This document shows, piece after piece, positions 27,224-37,652 of a DNA stretch of 64,000 nucleotides; the first letter of the stretch is position 1; every line of letters starts with the position of its first letter. The DNA comes from Pseudomonadota bacterium. GTDB taxonomy: Bacteria; Pseudomonadota; Gammaproteobacteria; Burkholderiales; Burkholderiaceae_C. Position numbers and translations under genes: made by a program. Under the pieces are notes generated by a model. That model was not told the DNA's origin, ran no database searches, and saw only the letters and a program-made list of their open reading frames with translations. The stretch lies in assembly GCA_021846965.1 (NCBI GenBank), contig JAJZWA010000004.1, positions 52,665 through 116,664 on the forward strand. The letters are read 5' to 3'.

Positions 27224-27262
27224 ATCATCCGGGGGAGCTTGGATTTCACGGGGACGCCATTC

Positions 27263-28156
27263 ATGGACAAATTGCGGGCGATGCGCGGCTTCGTCGCCAT
27301 TGCCGACCACGGCAGTCTCAGCGCCGCCGCGCACGCGCAGGGCGGGTCGCTATCGGCCACCGTGCGCCTGCTGGCGGCGCTGGAGGATCAACTCGGCGTG
27401 CGACTGTTCAACCGCACCACCCGGCGGTTGTCGCTCACCGAGGATGGCCGCCTGTACCTCGAGCGGGCGCGGCGCATCCTGGCCGACCTGGACGAGGCCG
27501 ATCGCATGGTGGGTGCCGGGCGCGCCGAGCCCGCGGGGGTGTTGGGCATCACGGCCCCGGTGCTGTTCGGGCAGTATCACGTGGCTCCCGCGGTGGCGCG
27601 GTTCCTGCAGCGCTATCCGCGCGTGCAGGTGCGACTGGTGCTGCTCGATCGCGTGGTCAACCTGGTCGAGGAAGGGCTCGACGTGGGTATTCGCATCGGG
27701 CATCTGCAGGATTCCTCCCTCGTCGCGCTGCGCGTGGGAGAGATCCGCCGGGTGGTGGTGGCCAGCCCCGAGCTGCTGCAGCGTTGCGGCACGCCGAGCC
27801 ATCCCCGCGAGCTGGCCGATCTGCCCTGCCTGCGCTTCGACAGCGCCGAGGCAGGTGTCTGGAGTTTTCGCGACCGGGCGCAGGGCACCGAGTTCAAGGT
27901 CCCGGTGCAGGGCGCCCTGCAATGCAACCTGGCCGCGCCGGTCCTGCACGCCTGCGCGCAGGGCCTGGGCTTTTGCCGGGTGCTGTCCTACCAGGCCGCG
28001 CCCTGGCTGGAGCAGGGGCGTCTGCGCATCGTGCTGGAGGACTTCGAGGTGGAGCCCTGGCCGGTCAGCCTCACCTACCCCAGCGCGCGCTGGCTGTCGG
28101 CACGCACGCGCGCCTTCCTCGATGCCATGTCCGAGGAATTGCGCGACGCTTTGTGA
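27263..28156 (+). CDS. LysR-family transcriptional regulator
   Basis: [62 protein letters not shown]. Confidence 0.96.
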   Translation: MDKLRAMRGFVAIADHGSLSAAAHAQGGSLSATVRLLAALEDQLGVRLFNRTTRRLSLTEDGRLYLERARRILADLDEADRMVGAGRAEPAGVLGITAPVLFGQYHVAPAVARFLQRYPRVQVRLVLLDRVVNLVEEGLDVGIRIGHLQDSSLVALRVGEIRRVVVASPELLQRCGTPSHPRELADLPCLRFDSAEAGVWSFRDRAQGTEFKVPVQGALQCNLAAPVLHACAQGLGFCRVLSYQAAPWLEQGRLRIVLEDFEVEPWPVSLTYPSARWLSARTRAFLDAMSEELRDAL

Positions 28157-28329
28157 ACAATGTCGCCGCAAAGCGCGACTACGGGCTTTCTCGCAAGGCA
28201 GGGCCGGGCGTCGGATGTATCCTTGGGCACCCCCTGCGTGCCTTCGCGCCGGCCCGGATCGGCGCGCGGCACGCAGTTCACGCCACGGTCCGGTCCGTCG
28301 GCGCCAACCTTTTCACACTAGCGAGACCC

Positions 28330-29958
28330 ATGCTCCAAAAACTTCGCATCGGACCGCGGCTCACCCTGGCCTTCGCAATACTCGTTCTCCTGTTGTTGGC
28401 GACCAGCGCCTTCGGGGTCATGCAGCTCTCGCGCATCGACGCCACGCTCAAGGACATCATCACCGTGCGCGTGGCGGCCGAGCGAGCCGCCAACACCGCG
28501 TTCAGCAATTTCCAGGGCACCACCCGCGTGACCCTGGTCTGCCTGCTGCAATACAACTGCGCGGAAAACAATGTCAAGCAGATCCACGCCAACCAGAAAT
28601 CGACCAACGTCGCAGTGACCCAGCTGTCGCATATGGTGCTGGATCCGAAGGCGGCGGCCGACGTCCACGCCCTGCAGACCGCGCTGCATGCCAGCCGCGG
28701 GGCCGAGCTGGCCGTGCTGGCCAAGATGAACGCCGGGGACTTCGCCGGCGCCACGCAGGCCTACCTGCAGCAGTCGCTGCCCAGGATCGGCGCGCTGCAG
28801 GGCGCGATGGAAAAGCTGCTCGCCGACCAGAAGGCGGACATCGACGCCATGTACGCGGCCAGCCAGGCCAACTACCACGCCACGGTCAAGCTCAGCATCG
28901 GCGCCGGGGTGCTGGGGGTGGTGGTGGCCGTGGTGCTGGCGCTGCTGATCACCCGCTCCATCGCGAGCCCGCTGGGCGAGGCGGTGAAGGTCGCGCAGGC
29001 CGTGGCCGGAGGGGACCTGACGGTGCGGGTCGATTCCAGCGCGCGTGACGAGACCGGTGCGCTGCTGCGGGCCATGCAGGAGATGGTCGATCGCCTGGGC
29101 ACGGTGATCGGCTCGGTACGTCAGTCGGCCTCGCAATTGCTGGCCGCCTCGGCGCAGGTGTCCTCCACCTCGCAGAGCCTGTCGCAGTCGGCATCCGAAC
29201 AGGCGGCCTCGGTCGAGGAGACCTCGGCGACCCTGGAGCAGGCGAGCGCGTCCATCCGCCAGAACGCCGACAACGCGCGCCTGACCGACACCACGGCCCA
29301 GCAGGCCGCCAGGCAGGCGCAGGAAGGGGGCGCGGCGGTGCAAGGCACCGTGAGCGCCATGCAGTCCATCGCCGAGCGCATTTCCATCGTCGACGACATC
29401 GCCTACCAGACCAATATGCTGGCGCTGAACGCGGCCATCGAGGCCGCCCGCGCCGGCGAGCATGGCAAGGGCTTCGCCGTGGTCGCCGCCGAGGTGCGCA
29501 AGCTGGCCGAGAAGAGCCAGGCGGCGGCGCGGGAGATCAGCGACCTGGCCTCCTCCTCGGTGAAACAGGCCGACCGCGCCGGCAAGCTGCTGGCCGAGGT
29601 GCTGCCGGCGATCGGCAAGACCTCCGACCTGGTGCAGGAGATCAACGCCGCCTCCGAGGAGCAGGCCACGAGCATCCAGCAGATCAACCAGGCGGTGGCC
29701 CAGCTCTCGGCCGTGACCCAGCAGAACGCCTCGGCCTCCGAGGAACTCGCCGCCAGCGCCGAGGAGATGAACGGCCAGGCCGCCGCGCTGCAGGACTCGG
29801 CCGCGCAGTTCCGCATGCCCGGCGACGAGGCGCAGGAGGCCTCGCTCGCGCATGCGGGCGCAGCGCAGGCCGAGACGCGAAGCCGCGCAGAGCCCATGCC
29901 GGTGCCCGAGCTCGCGCCGGCGGCGCCCGCGCAAGGCGACGGTTTCGTGAAATTCTGA
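28330..29958 (+). CDS. Methyl-accepting chemotaxis protein (4HB-type sensor)
   Basis: N-terminal TM, HAMP-like region, hairpin [46 protein letters not shown]. Confidence 0.96.
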   Translation: MLQKLRIGPRLTLAFAILVLLLLATSAFGVMQLSRIDATLKDIITVRVAAERAANTAFSNFQGTTRVTLVCLLQYNCAENNVKQIHANQKSTNVAVTQLSHMVLDPKAAADVHALQTALHASRGAELAVLAKMNAGDFAGATQAYLQQSLPRIGALQGAMEKLLADQKADIDAMYAASQANYHATVKLSIGAGVLGVVVAVVLALLITRSIASPLGEAVKVAQAVAGGDLTVRVDSSARDETGALLRAMQEMVDRLGTVIGSVRQSASQLLAASAQVSSTSQSLSQSASEQAASVEETSATLEQASASIRQNADNARLTDTTAQQAARQAQEGGAAVQGTVSAMQSIAERISIVDDIAYQTNMLALNAAIEAARAGEHGKGFAVVAAEVRKLAEKSQAAAREISDLASSSVKQADRAGKLLAEVLPAIGKTSDLVQEINAASEEQATSIQQINQAVAQLSAVTQQNASASEELAASAEEMNGQAAALQDSAAQFRMPGDEAQEASLAHAGAAQAETRSRAEPMPVPELAPAAPAQGDGFVKF

Positions 29959-30020
29959 GTCCCGCGACGGGCCGGCCCGAAGGCGCCGGCCCCGGCGCCC
30001 GGATCCCGCGGGGCAGGACA

Positions 30021-30593
30021 CTAGCCCGGGCGTGTCGCCGAAGGGCGCAGTTGTTCCAGCAATTCGCGGGTGGTGGCGGTCTCGCCCAGGCGCGGGAAGA
30101 TGCGCTGCACGCTGTTGGCGTGCGCCTCCCCGCTGAGATCGGTCATCGCGTCCACGGCGAGCGCGACGTTGAAGCCCAGCTCGTGCGCCTGGCGCGCGGT
30201 GGACTCGACGCCGATGCTGGTGGCGATGCCGCACAGCACCACCTGGGTGACGCCCCAGCGACGCAGGTACTCCTCGAGGTCGGTGCCGGTGAAGGCTCCC
30301 CAGGTGCGCTTGGTCACCAGGTGGTCGCCCGCCTGGGCGCCCAGCTCGGGCAGCAGGGTGGACCAGTTGGGATCCTGCGACGCCGCCCGACGCGGCTGCT
30401 CGCAGCGGCCGGGGGCGGTGCCGGCGACATTGACCAGCACCACGGGCAAGCCGCGGCCCCGGAAGGCGTTGGCGAGGCGCGCTGCCTGCGCCACCACCGC
30501 CGGGACCGGGTGGGCGGTGGGCAACACGGCAACTCCCTGCTGCAGGTCGATGACGATCAGTGCGGTCTTGGGGTCGAGGGGGCTCAGGCTCAT
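30021..30593 (-). CDS. Isochorismatase-family cysteine hydrolase
   Basis: TALIVIDLQQGV; VTKRTWGAFTGTDLEEYLRRWGVTQVVLCGIATSIGVESTARQAHELGFNV. Confidence 0.93.
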   Translation of the reverse strand: MSLSPLDPKTALIVIDLQQGVAVLPTAHPVPAVVAQAARLANAFRGRGLPVVLVNVAGTAPGRCEQPRRAASQDPNWSTLLPELGAQAGDHLVTKRTWGAFTGTDLEEYLRRWGVTQVVLCGIATSIGVESTARQAHELGFNVALAVDAMTDLSGEAHANSVQRIFPRLGETATTRELLEQLRPSATRPG

Positions 30594-30672
30594 CGATGCG
30601 AATGCGAGGATGGTGGCCAGAGTGTAGTCGCTCGACCCCGTGGGGGCGTCGGCCGCTGGGGCGGCCGCGGGC

Positions 30673-33087
30673 TCACTGGAAGGAATACAGGTACTCGGCG
30701 TACACCGCGTTGACCGAGACCGTCGGGTTCTGCTCATTCCAGGGCAGCACGCTGGTGGGCGTGTAGCCCATCATCTGCGCCAGGTACATGTAGTCGTTCA
30801 CGTCGTAGCGGGCGTACATGTAGCCGAAGTGCAGGGCGCTTTGCGGGTTGAGCTTGTACTTGGCGGCCAGATCCAGGCGCGTGATCTTGGTCTTCAGGTC
30901 CGGCACGTTGCCGCAGGTGTAGCCGCTGGTGCTGGGCGTGGCGCAGCTCAGCGCCGTGGCGGCGGCCTTGCTGCCGCTGCCCGGAACGACGGCCGTGTTC
31001 TCGTTGTTCGTGTCCTCCGAGTACGAGAGGCTCGCCATCAGGCTGAGCTTGTCGTCCATCAGCCCGGCCTGCTTGAAGGCCGCTCCCAGGGTGAGCGCCT
31101 GATCGCGCAGCCCGGTCACCCAGTTGAAGCCGGCGCCGCTGGCGGCGGACACGCCGTCGGTGGCCTGGCGCTGCCAGGTGGCGAACACGCTGGCGCTGCG
31201 CTGGTTGCCCAGCTGATAGTCGCCTTCCAGGTCGACGGTGGCGTCGTGGCCGCTTTGCCGGCCCAGCACCGAGTCGCCGTACTGGTCGTTGCCCACGGCC
31301 CCGTCGAGACTCATGGTGAACTCGCTGTTGACCATCCAGTTCACCCCGAAGTGCCCCTGCAGCTGCCTGCGCGAGGCATCGAAGAAGGCCACCCAGCCGG
31401 GCATGTCGGCCTCACCGCTGTTCATGTCGGTGATCGGGTTGTAATAGCTGGTGTTGAGGGTCGCCTTGCGGTTGGCCCATTTCACGCCCGCGAGGAAGTT
31501 CAGGCTGCCGTGGGGGCGCAGGTAGTAGTCCAGCTTGACGGTGTTTTCCCGGCTCTGGGGCACCGCTGCGCAACCCGTGGGCGACACCCCGGTGCCGGTG
31601 TACAGATCGTTGGGCGTCACCAGGTTGGCCGTGTAGGCGTTGCTGTCGCACCAGCGCTCCACGCGTTCGTTCTGCAGGGCCAGGTGCAGGCGCTGGCCGG
31701 GCAGGAAGCGCCAGTCGCCGCCCAGCTTGGTCTGCAGGTGGCTGTTGCTCATCGGAATGTTGTACACGCTGAACCAGTCGGTCCCGGGGCCGCTGTCGGG
31801 GGCCTCGAAGTTGTACAGGTACGAGGCCGTCTGGTTGTCGCGCTTGCTGTAGATCATGCCCGCCGACAAGGTCATGGTCTTCGTGGTCTGGTGGGTCAGG
31901 CTCCAGTTGGCGTGCTGCGTGACCACCAGTCCGTCCAGCGAGCCCACGGGCAGTCCGCCGAGGCTGGTCGGGCCGGTCCCGATCTGCGCCGGCTCGTAGG
32001 CGTAGGACATGTTCTGGGTATTGCGCCCGTAGGAATAGCCGGCGACCAGCAAAGTCTTCGGATTGAAGTGGTAGCCGCCGCTGAACTGCAGTTCATTGTC
32101 GGTGTTGCTCGGCGGCGTGGATTCGACGTCCAGCGGGTAGGTGCTGCCGACCACGGCCCCGGTGGTGACGTTGTTGCGGTAGGGGTTGGGAAACCACACG
32201 CCGTTGTAGTCGTCGTGGAACATCGAGCCGTAGTAGGCACCGGTGAAGAATCCTTTCTCACCCGCCCAGTTCAGGGCCAGCTGGAAGTTGTTGGTCTTGT
32301 ACTGGGTCGGATAGGGCAGACCGAGGGTCTTCTGCCCGCCGAGATTCGACGTGAACCGGGTTCCCGACTGGGTGATGATGCCGCCGGTCAGTGAATCGAC
32401 CATGGCCGAGGCCAGGATGGCGCCGGTCTCGCGGATGCTGGTCCAGTGGAAGGTCAGGTCCCATCCCAACTTCAGCTGGTGGCTGGCGTCGAGCCGGGTG
32501 GTGTTGCGCTGCACGTACAGGTGGTCGGTGTGGAAGAACTGCTGCTGGTCGGCCGTCAGGCCCTGCGTGCCGGTTCCGGCGGTGCTGATGTAGCCGAAGG
32601 TGGACGGCAGGGTGTACACGTTGCCGCCGGGGTTGCCGAGCAGTGGGGTCTGGAAGCTGCCCGGGGCCGTGGTCAGCGAATCGCCGCCGTAGTTGCGCAA
32701 CTGGTCGAAGCTCAGGCCCAGGCTCCAGCTGCCCTGGTTGGCGATCCCGCCGGACACCGAGCGCGAGGTCGTGCCCAGCTTGCTTCCCTGCACGAACCAG
32801 GTGTTCGCTCCGGGTTGCTGGCCGTAGCCGTCGCCTCCACGCAGATCGAAGCCGCCCAGCAGGGTCGGGCCCGAGTTCTCCAGTCCGTTGTATTGCCCGA
32901 ACAGGTCCGAGCTCTGGTTGAGGTAGATGCCGCCGATGTCGAGGGTGTTGGTCGGCTTGATCAACTTGTCGAGGGCTCCGTCGGCCATGGCCGACGGGGC
33001 GACCGACGCTACGGCAAGGGTGGCTAGGGCGGCGCGCAGGGCGATGGTGATGGGCCTGGCGCGCAGCACGGTCTTGCGATGTGTCAT
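30673..33087 (-). CDS. MtrB/PioB-family decaheme-associated outer membrane beta-barrel protein
   Basis: ~800-aa signal-peptide protein with alternating strands ending in YAEYLYSFQ; directly downstream of a decaheme cytochrome gene. Confidence 0.88.
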   Translation of the reverse strand: MTHRKTVLRARPITIALRAALATLAVASVAPSAMADGALDKLIKPTNTLDIGGIYLNQSSDLFGQYNGLENSGPTLLGGFDLRGGDGYGQQPGANTWFVQGSKLGTTSRSVSGGIANQGSWSLGLSFDQLRNYGGDSLTTAPGSFQTPLLGNPGGNVYTLPSTFGYISTAGTGTQGLTADQQQFFHTDHLYVQRNTTRLDASHQLKLGWDLTFHWTSIRETGAILASAMVDSLTGGIITQSGTRFTSNLGGQKTLGLPYPTQYKTNNFQLALNWAGEKGFFTGAYYGSMFHDDYNGVWFPNPYRNNVTTGAVVGSTYPLDVESTPPSNTDNELQFSGGYHFNPKTLLVAGYSYGRNTQNMSYAYEPAQIGTGPTSLGGLPVGSLDGLVVTQHANWSLTHQTTKTMTLSAGMIYSKRDNQTASYLYNFEAPDSGPGTDWFSVYNIPMSNSHLQTKLGGDWRFLPGQRLHLALQNERVERWCDSNAYTANLVTPNDLYTGTGVSPTGCAAVPQSRENTVKLDYYLRPHGSLNFLAGVKWANRKATLNTSYYNPITDMNSGEADMPGWVAFFDASRRQLQGHFGVNWMVNSEFTMSLDGAVGNDQYGDSVLGRQSGHDATVDLEGDYQLGNQRSASVFATWQRQATDGVSAASGAGFNWVTGLRDQALTLGAAFKQAGLMDDKLSLMASLSYSEDTNNENTAVVPGSGSKAAATALSCATPSTSGYTCGNVPDLKTKITRLDLAAKYKLNPQSALHFGYMYARYDVNDYMYLAQMMGYTPTSVLPWNEQNPTVSVNAVYAEYLYSFQ

Positions 33088-33109
33088 CTCGTGCTCCTTG
33101 TCTGGATCT

Positions 33110-34123
33110 CTAGCGCTGCAGGTAGGCGCCGGCGGGGTTGTTCGAACCGTGGACCATGATGTGGCAGTTCATGCAGCCCTCGCCCACGCCTCCTGCTGCC
33201 GGGCTACCCGGGATGGCGCTGAATCCGGTTGCGGTCGACGGGCCGGCGACGCCGGGGCCGAACATGTTCTTGCTCTGGTGCGGGCCGTCATGGCATTCCT
33301 GGCACAGGAAGGGCGGACGAGCCTTGAGCAGGGGCGCGATGTTCGAGCCGTGCGGGTTGTGGCAGTTGGTGCACTTCTCGGTGACCGGCTCGTGTTCCCA
33401 CAGGAAGGGGCCGCGCTTGTCGGCGTGGCAGGTCCAGCAGGTCTCGTTGATGGTCGCCTTCTTCATCAGGAAGGGGCCGACCGAGCCGTGCGGATTGTGG
33501 CAATCCGAGCACATCATCTTGCCCTCGGGCACAGGGTGGTGCGACAGCTTCATGAAGTCCGCGCGCCGGTCCTTGTGGCAGGTGTAGCAGACGGTCTGCT
33601 GCAGCCCCTTGGTGCGCACGGGATCGACCGCGGCGTGCACCTTGTGGCAGTCGTTGCAGGCCAGGCCGTTGACCTGGTGCGGGCTGCCCTCCCAGTGCGT
33701 GCGCTGGGTGCCGGAGTGGCAGGCCAGGCAGGCTTCGGCGCGGTTCGCGGCGCTGGACTCGGAGTAGGGCCCGGTGCGGTTGAACACCACGTCAGGCGGC
33801 GCGATCTTCCCGTTGACCGGCCCGCGCAGGTGCGCCAGGCTGGGGCCGTGGCAGCTCTCGCAGGTGGGGGTGCGCGGGTCTCCCGTGACCCCCATGGGGG
33901 TCTGGAAGAAGGCCAGCACCGGCTTGGACTCGTTCTCGTCGTGGCAGCGCGTGCACTTGGCGTCCTGCGCCAGGTGCTCCCTGGAACTCTGCGCGGCCGA
34001 TACGGACTCTTGCTGCGGGGCGCCCAGCGCCGGCAGCCGGATGGGGTCGGCGGCATGCGCCGCGACGGCCCAGCTGCCGAGCAGGATCGCGGCAGCCACG
34101 ATGACTTTCTGGGTGATCTGCAC
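33110..34123 (-). CDS. DmsE/MtrA/PioA-family decaheme c-type cytochrome
   Basis: Signal peptide and exactly ten CXXCH motifs (CTRCH, CESCH, CLACH, CNDCH, CYTCH, CSDCH, CWTCH, CTNCH, CQECH, CMNCH). Confidence 0.95.
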   Translation of the reverse strand: MQITQKVIVAAAILLGSWAVAAHAADPIRLPALGAPQQESVSAAQSSREHLAQDAKCTRCHDENESKPVLAFFQTPMGVTGDPRTPTCESCHGPSLAHLRGPVNGKIAPPDVVFNRTGPYSESSAANRAEACLACHSGTQRTHWEGSPHQVNGLACNDCHKVHAAVDPVRTKGLQQTVCYTCHKDRRADFMKLSHHPVPEGKMMCSDCHNPHGSVGPFLMKKATINETCWTCHADKRGPFLWEHEPVTEKCTNCHNPHGSNIAPLLKARPPFLCQECHDGPHQSKNMFGPGVAGPSTATGFSAIPGSPAAGGVGEGCMNCHIMVHGSNNPAGAYLQR

Positions 34124-34166
34124 CTTGTGCTCCCTAGGAACGGAAGAGGGGATGGCGGACTCGGGC

Positions 34167-34508
34167 CTACTTCTTCAGGCTCAGGATCCAGTCGGCGATC
34201 TGATCGAGTTCGGCCTGGCTCAGCGTCGGGTTGGGCGGCATCGGGGTTCCCTGGACTCCGGCGTGCACGTCCTGGTCGAGCGCCTTCTCGGCCTTGTCCT
34301 CGCCCATGGCGGCGAACTTGGCGGACAGGTCGGTGAAGCTCGGCCCGACCTTGGTGCCTTCGATGGCGTGGCAGGTGAAGCAGGCGTGTTGCTGGACCAG
34401 CGCCTTGCCAGCGGCGATGTCGGCCTTCTCCGCGGCATGCGCCGCGGGCACGGCAAGGGCGAAGGCGGTGGCGACGGCGGCGAGACGGTGCAGCTTGAGG
34501 GCTTTCAT
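34167..34508 (-). CDS. Class I monoheme cytochrome c
   Basis: Signal peptide; ACFTCHAIEGTKVGPSF; MPPNPTLSQAELDQIADWILSLKK. Confidence 0.93.
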   Translation of the reverse strand: MKALKLHRLAAVATAFALAVPAAHAAEKADIAAGKALVQQHACFTCHAIEGTKVGPSFTDLSAKFAAMGEDKAEKALDQDVHAGVQGTPMPPNPTLSQAELDQIADWILSLKK

Positions 34509-34739
34509 GATGGGGATCCGAAGCAAGAGGATGCGTAGGGGGCAGCGCCAGGCGCCACCGGTGGTTCATGGCGTCCATTCTTCTTGGGGATAACCCGTGG
34601 GCGCCATCGGCGCAGGCCCAAAATGCCCATCGGAAAATTCCGACCCCGCATCGGAATCACGGCGGCGGCGCGCAGGCTCGCGCCGAGCGCGGCAGCGCTG
34701 CGGAACTTCGGCGGGGTCAGGGGCGCGCGAGGCGCGCCG

Positions 34740-35390
34740 TCAGTCCATGGTGGCGTCGGCCAGCCCGTGCTGCAGCGCGTAGCGCACGAGGTCGACGTCG
34801 CGTTCCACACCCATCTTCTCGAGGATGTGCGACTTGTGGGTGCTGATGGTCTTGACGCTCAGGCTCAGTTCGCTGGCGATGTCGGTCAGGCTGCGCCCGT
34901 CGACGATGCGCTGGAAGATCTCGAACTCCCGATTCGACAGCAGGGTGTGCGCCGGCACGTCGCGCGGGCGGGACACGTCCGCGGCCAGCAGCTCCGCCAG
35001 CTTGGCGCTGACGTACACCCCGCCCCGGGCCACCTTGCGCATCGCCGCCAGCAGCACGTCGCCGTCGACCTCCTTGGTGAGATAGCCCGAGGCGCCGGCG
35101 CGCATCGCGCGCACCGCGTACTGCTCCTCCTGGTGCATGGTGAACACCAGGATGGGAAGCTGCGGCCGCTCGGCCTTGACCAGGCGGATCAGGTCCAGCC
35201 CGTTGCGCCCCGGCATCGACAGATCCAGGATCAGCAGGCCCCAATCGCGCCGGCGCACCAGTTCGAGAAGGTCGTGGCCATTGCCCGCCTCCGCCGCGCA
35301 GCGCAGGTCCTCGGTGTCTTCCAGGATGTTGCGCAGGCCATTGCGGATGATCGCGTGGTCGTCGGCCAGCAGGACTTCGATGCGGTTCAT
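34740..35390 (-). CDS. NarL/FixJ-family response regulator
   Basis: Receiver domain LLILDLSMPGRNGLDLI and LuxR-type HTH LSNREFEIFQRIVDGRSLTDIASELSLSVKTISTHKSHILEKM. Confidence 0.96.
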   Translation of the reverse strand: MNRIEVLLADDHAIIRNGLRNILEDTEDLRCAAEAGNGHDLLELVRRRDWGLLILDLSMPGRNGLDLIRLVKAERPQLPILVFTMHQEEQYAVRAMRAGASGYLTKEVDGDVLLAAMRKVARGGVYVSAKLAELLAADVSRPRDVPAHTLLSNREFEIFQRIVDGRSLTDIASELSLSVKTISTHKSHILEKMGVERDVDLVRYALQHGLADATMD

Positions 35391-37411
35391 GTCGTCTCTC
35401 CCTCGGCTGCGTGCTCGTGCAGGGGCATGTCCAGCTCGATCTCGGTGCCGCCGCCCTGCGCGGCGCGGATATGCAGGCGGGCGCCCAGCGAGGTCGCGCG
35501 CTCGCGCATGCTGAGCAGCCCGACGCCCGAGCCGATGCGACCCGGGTCGATGCCCCGGCCGTTGTCGCGGATCCTCAGGCTCAGCCGGCCCTCGCGCTCG
35601 AACAACTCGATGCGCACCCGCGTGGCCTGGGCGTGGCGCGCGACATTGGTCAGCGACTCCTGCACGATGCGGAACAGGCCGGTCGACATCGCGTCTCCCC
35701 GCACATGCCCGGCCGCCGCGAGGTCCAGTTGCACCTCGATGGAGCTGCGTCGGCCGAATTCCTCCGCCAGCCAGCTCAGCGCCTCGCCGAAGCTGAGGTC
35801 GTCGAGCATGCGCGGGCGCAGCTCGGTGGAAATGCGCCGCACCGAGGCCATCGCCCCGTCCAGGAGCTGGCGCATGGACTCGAAGGTCTGCGGACTCAGG
35901 GCACGCCCGTCGCGCGAGCGCGCGATCAGGCGCGACAGGTCGAGCTTGACGCCCGTGAGCAACTGTCCGAGGTCATCGTGCAGTTCCCGCGAGATGCGCG
36001 CGCGCTCCTCTTCGCGTACCGATTGCTGCGCCGTGGACAGGCGTCGCAACTCGCGGTTCATCTGCTCCAGCTCCGCCTGGCGTCGTCGCCGCTCGGTGAC
36101 GTCGCGCAGCACGGCCGTGAACTGCAGCGCGCCGTCGATGCGGGTCTGCGACACCGCCGATTCCACCGGGAACTCACTGCCGTCGGCGCGTCGGCCCAGC
36201 ACCTCCCGGTTCGGCGCCATGTCCCGCGAGGCCACGGCGGATTGCGCGAAGGCATGCATGTGCCCGTTGTGCGCGCCTTGCAGGCGAGGGGGGATGAGCA
36301 GGTCCAGCGGCTGGCCCAGGGCCTCCTGGGCGGGGATCCCGAACATGCGCTCGGCGGCCGGGTTGAACAGGATGATGCGGTGCTTGGCGTCGACCGACAC
36401 CATGGCATCCATGACCGAATCGATGGTGCGCCGGTAACGGTCGTCGGCCTCGCGCAGCGCCTGATCCAGTTTTTGCTCACGCTGCAACTCGTAGCCCAGC
36501 AGCAGCGCGGCCGTGCCCAGGAAGCCGCAGACCAGCAGCGCGCCCAGCGCGATCGGCGCGGCCAGTTCGCGCCACGACGCCAGGGTCTGCGCGCGGGTCT
36601 GCTCCACTCCCACCAGCAGCGGCTGACCGGGAACCCGGGACAGGCTCAGCAACTGATCGCCCTCGCCCCGCAGCACGTCGGCGCGCAACAGCGAGCCCGG
36701 CGGCGGAAGCTTCAACCCGGAGAGCTCCGGCGCCTGCTGGTCCAGCAGGGAATCGCGCCGCGGCAGGCTGGCCAGCAGCCGACCGTCGGCGAGGTACAGC
36801 GCGACCGGACGCCCGAAGTCCTGCAACACGTAGCGGAACAGCGATTCCAGCTGCCTGCGCGCGATGCCCGCCACCAGCACACCGCGCAGGGAACCGTCGG
36901 GGTTGCGCAGTGCGCAGGCCAGGTGCACGGTCCATGTGGCGCTGGCGCGGCTGCTCACCGGGCCGCCGAGATACAGGCCGCGCGCGCCCTCGCGCGCGAA
37001 GGCCCGGTAGTAGCCGCGATCGGCCACCGAGAGCGGCTGCGCCGGAAAGGCTCGGGTGCTGTTCACCACCTGGCCTTGAGGGTTCACGATGAACAGCGTG
37101 CCCGACTCGCCGAGCCCATGCGCATGCGCGGCCAGCAGCAGGTGTACGGGCAGGCTGTCCAGCCCGAGACGACCGATGAAGGAGGAGTCCAGCCGATCCG
37201 CGACCGTGCGCAGCGTGGCATCGCTGCGCGCGAAATTCTGTGCCGTCTGCCGTGCCAGCATGCGGGTCAGCATGTCGGTGCGTTGCTCGTCCCGGGCGAG
37301 CGCGCGCTCGCGCAGGCCCCACAGCAGGGCCAGCACGGACACCGAGACCGCCAGGATGGCCAGCACCGCGAACAGGGCGACCACGCGCGCGGGCTGAATT
37401 CGGATCGACAT
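35387..37411 (-). CDS. Sensor histidine kinase (periplasmic Cache-like sensor, PAS, HisKA_3)
   Basis: Two TM segments flanking the sensor; PAS RIILFNPAAERMFGIPAQEALGQ; ARISRELHDDLGQLLTGVKLDLSRL. Confidence 0.94.
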   Translation of the reverse strand: MSIRIQPARVVALFAVLAILAVSVSVLALLWGLRERALARDEQRTDMLTRMLARQTAQNFARSDATLRTVADRLDSSFIGRLGLDSLPVHLLLAAHAHGLGESGTLFIVNPQGQVVNSTRAFPAQPLSVADRGYYRAFAREGARGLYLGGPVSSRASATWTVHLACALRNPDGSLRGVLVAGIARRQLESLFRYVLQDFGRPVALYLADGRLLASLPRRDSLLDQQAPELSGLKLPPPGSLLRADVLRGEGDQLLSLSRVPGQPLLVGVEQTRAQTLASWRELAAPIALGALLVCGFLGTAALLLGYELQREQKLDQALREADDRYRRTIDSVMDAMVSVDAKHRIILFNPAAERMFGIPAQEALGQPLDLLIPPRLQGAHNGHMHAFAQSAVASRDMAPNREVLGRRADGSEFPVESAVSQTRIDGALQFTAVLRDVTERRRRQAELEQMNRELRRLSTAQQSVREEERARISRELHDDLGQLLTGVKLDLSRLIARSRDGRALSPQTFESMRQLLDGAMASVRRISTELRPRMLDDLSFGEALSWLAEEFGRRSSIEVQLDLAAAGHVRGDAMSTGLFRIVQESLTNVARHAQATRVRIELFEREGRLSLRIRDNGRGIDPGRIGSGVGLLSMRERATSLGARLHIRAAQGGGTEIELDMPLHEHAAEGETT

Positions 37412-37652
37412 CTCGAGGGGGCACCGCCGCGGCGGCACCGGAAGGGCTTTCCCGCGCCGATGCTAGGAGCGGCAGGGGCCGGCCCGGCTTGCGCTCGATC
37501 AAGCCGGGGCGAGGTGCCGCGCGTGCCTTTGTCGTTTTTGGCGGAATGTGGATTTGCTTGATTCCGCGCAAAGGGGCCGCACGCTCGCGTGCCTATCGTT
37601 CAGCCTCGAAACCTCATGGGCGCCGGAGCCGGCGACCCCGGGTCGCTTCGAG

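Noticed and set aside
28318-30234. 638-aa minus-strand ORF opposite the MCP
   Set aside because: Shadow frame; the MCP hairpin domain on the + strand is unambiguous.
30640-32394. 584-aa + strand ORF opposite mtrB
   Set aside because: Val/Gly/His-rich shadow of the beta-barrel gene.
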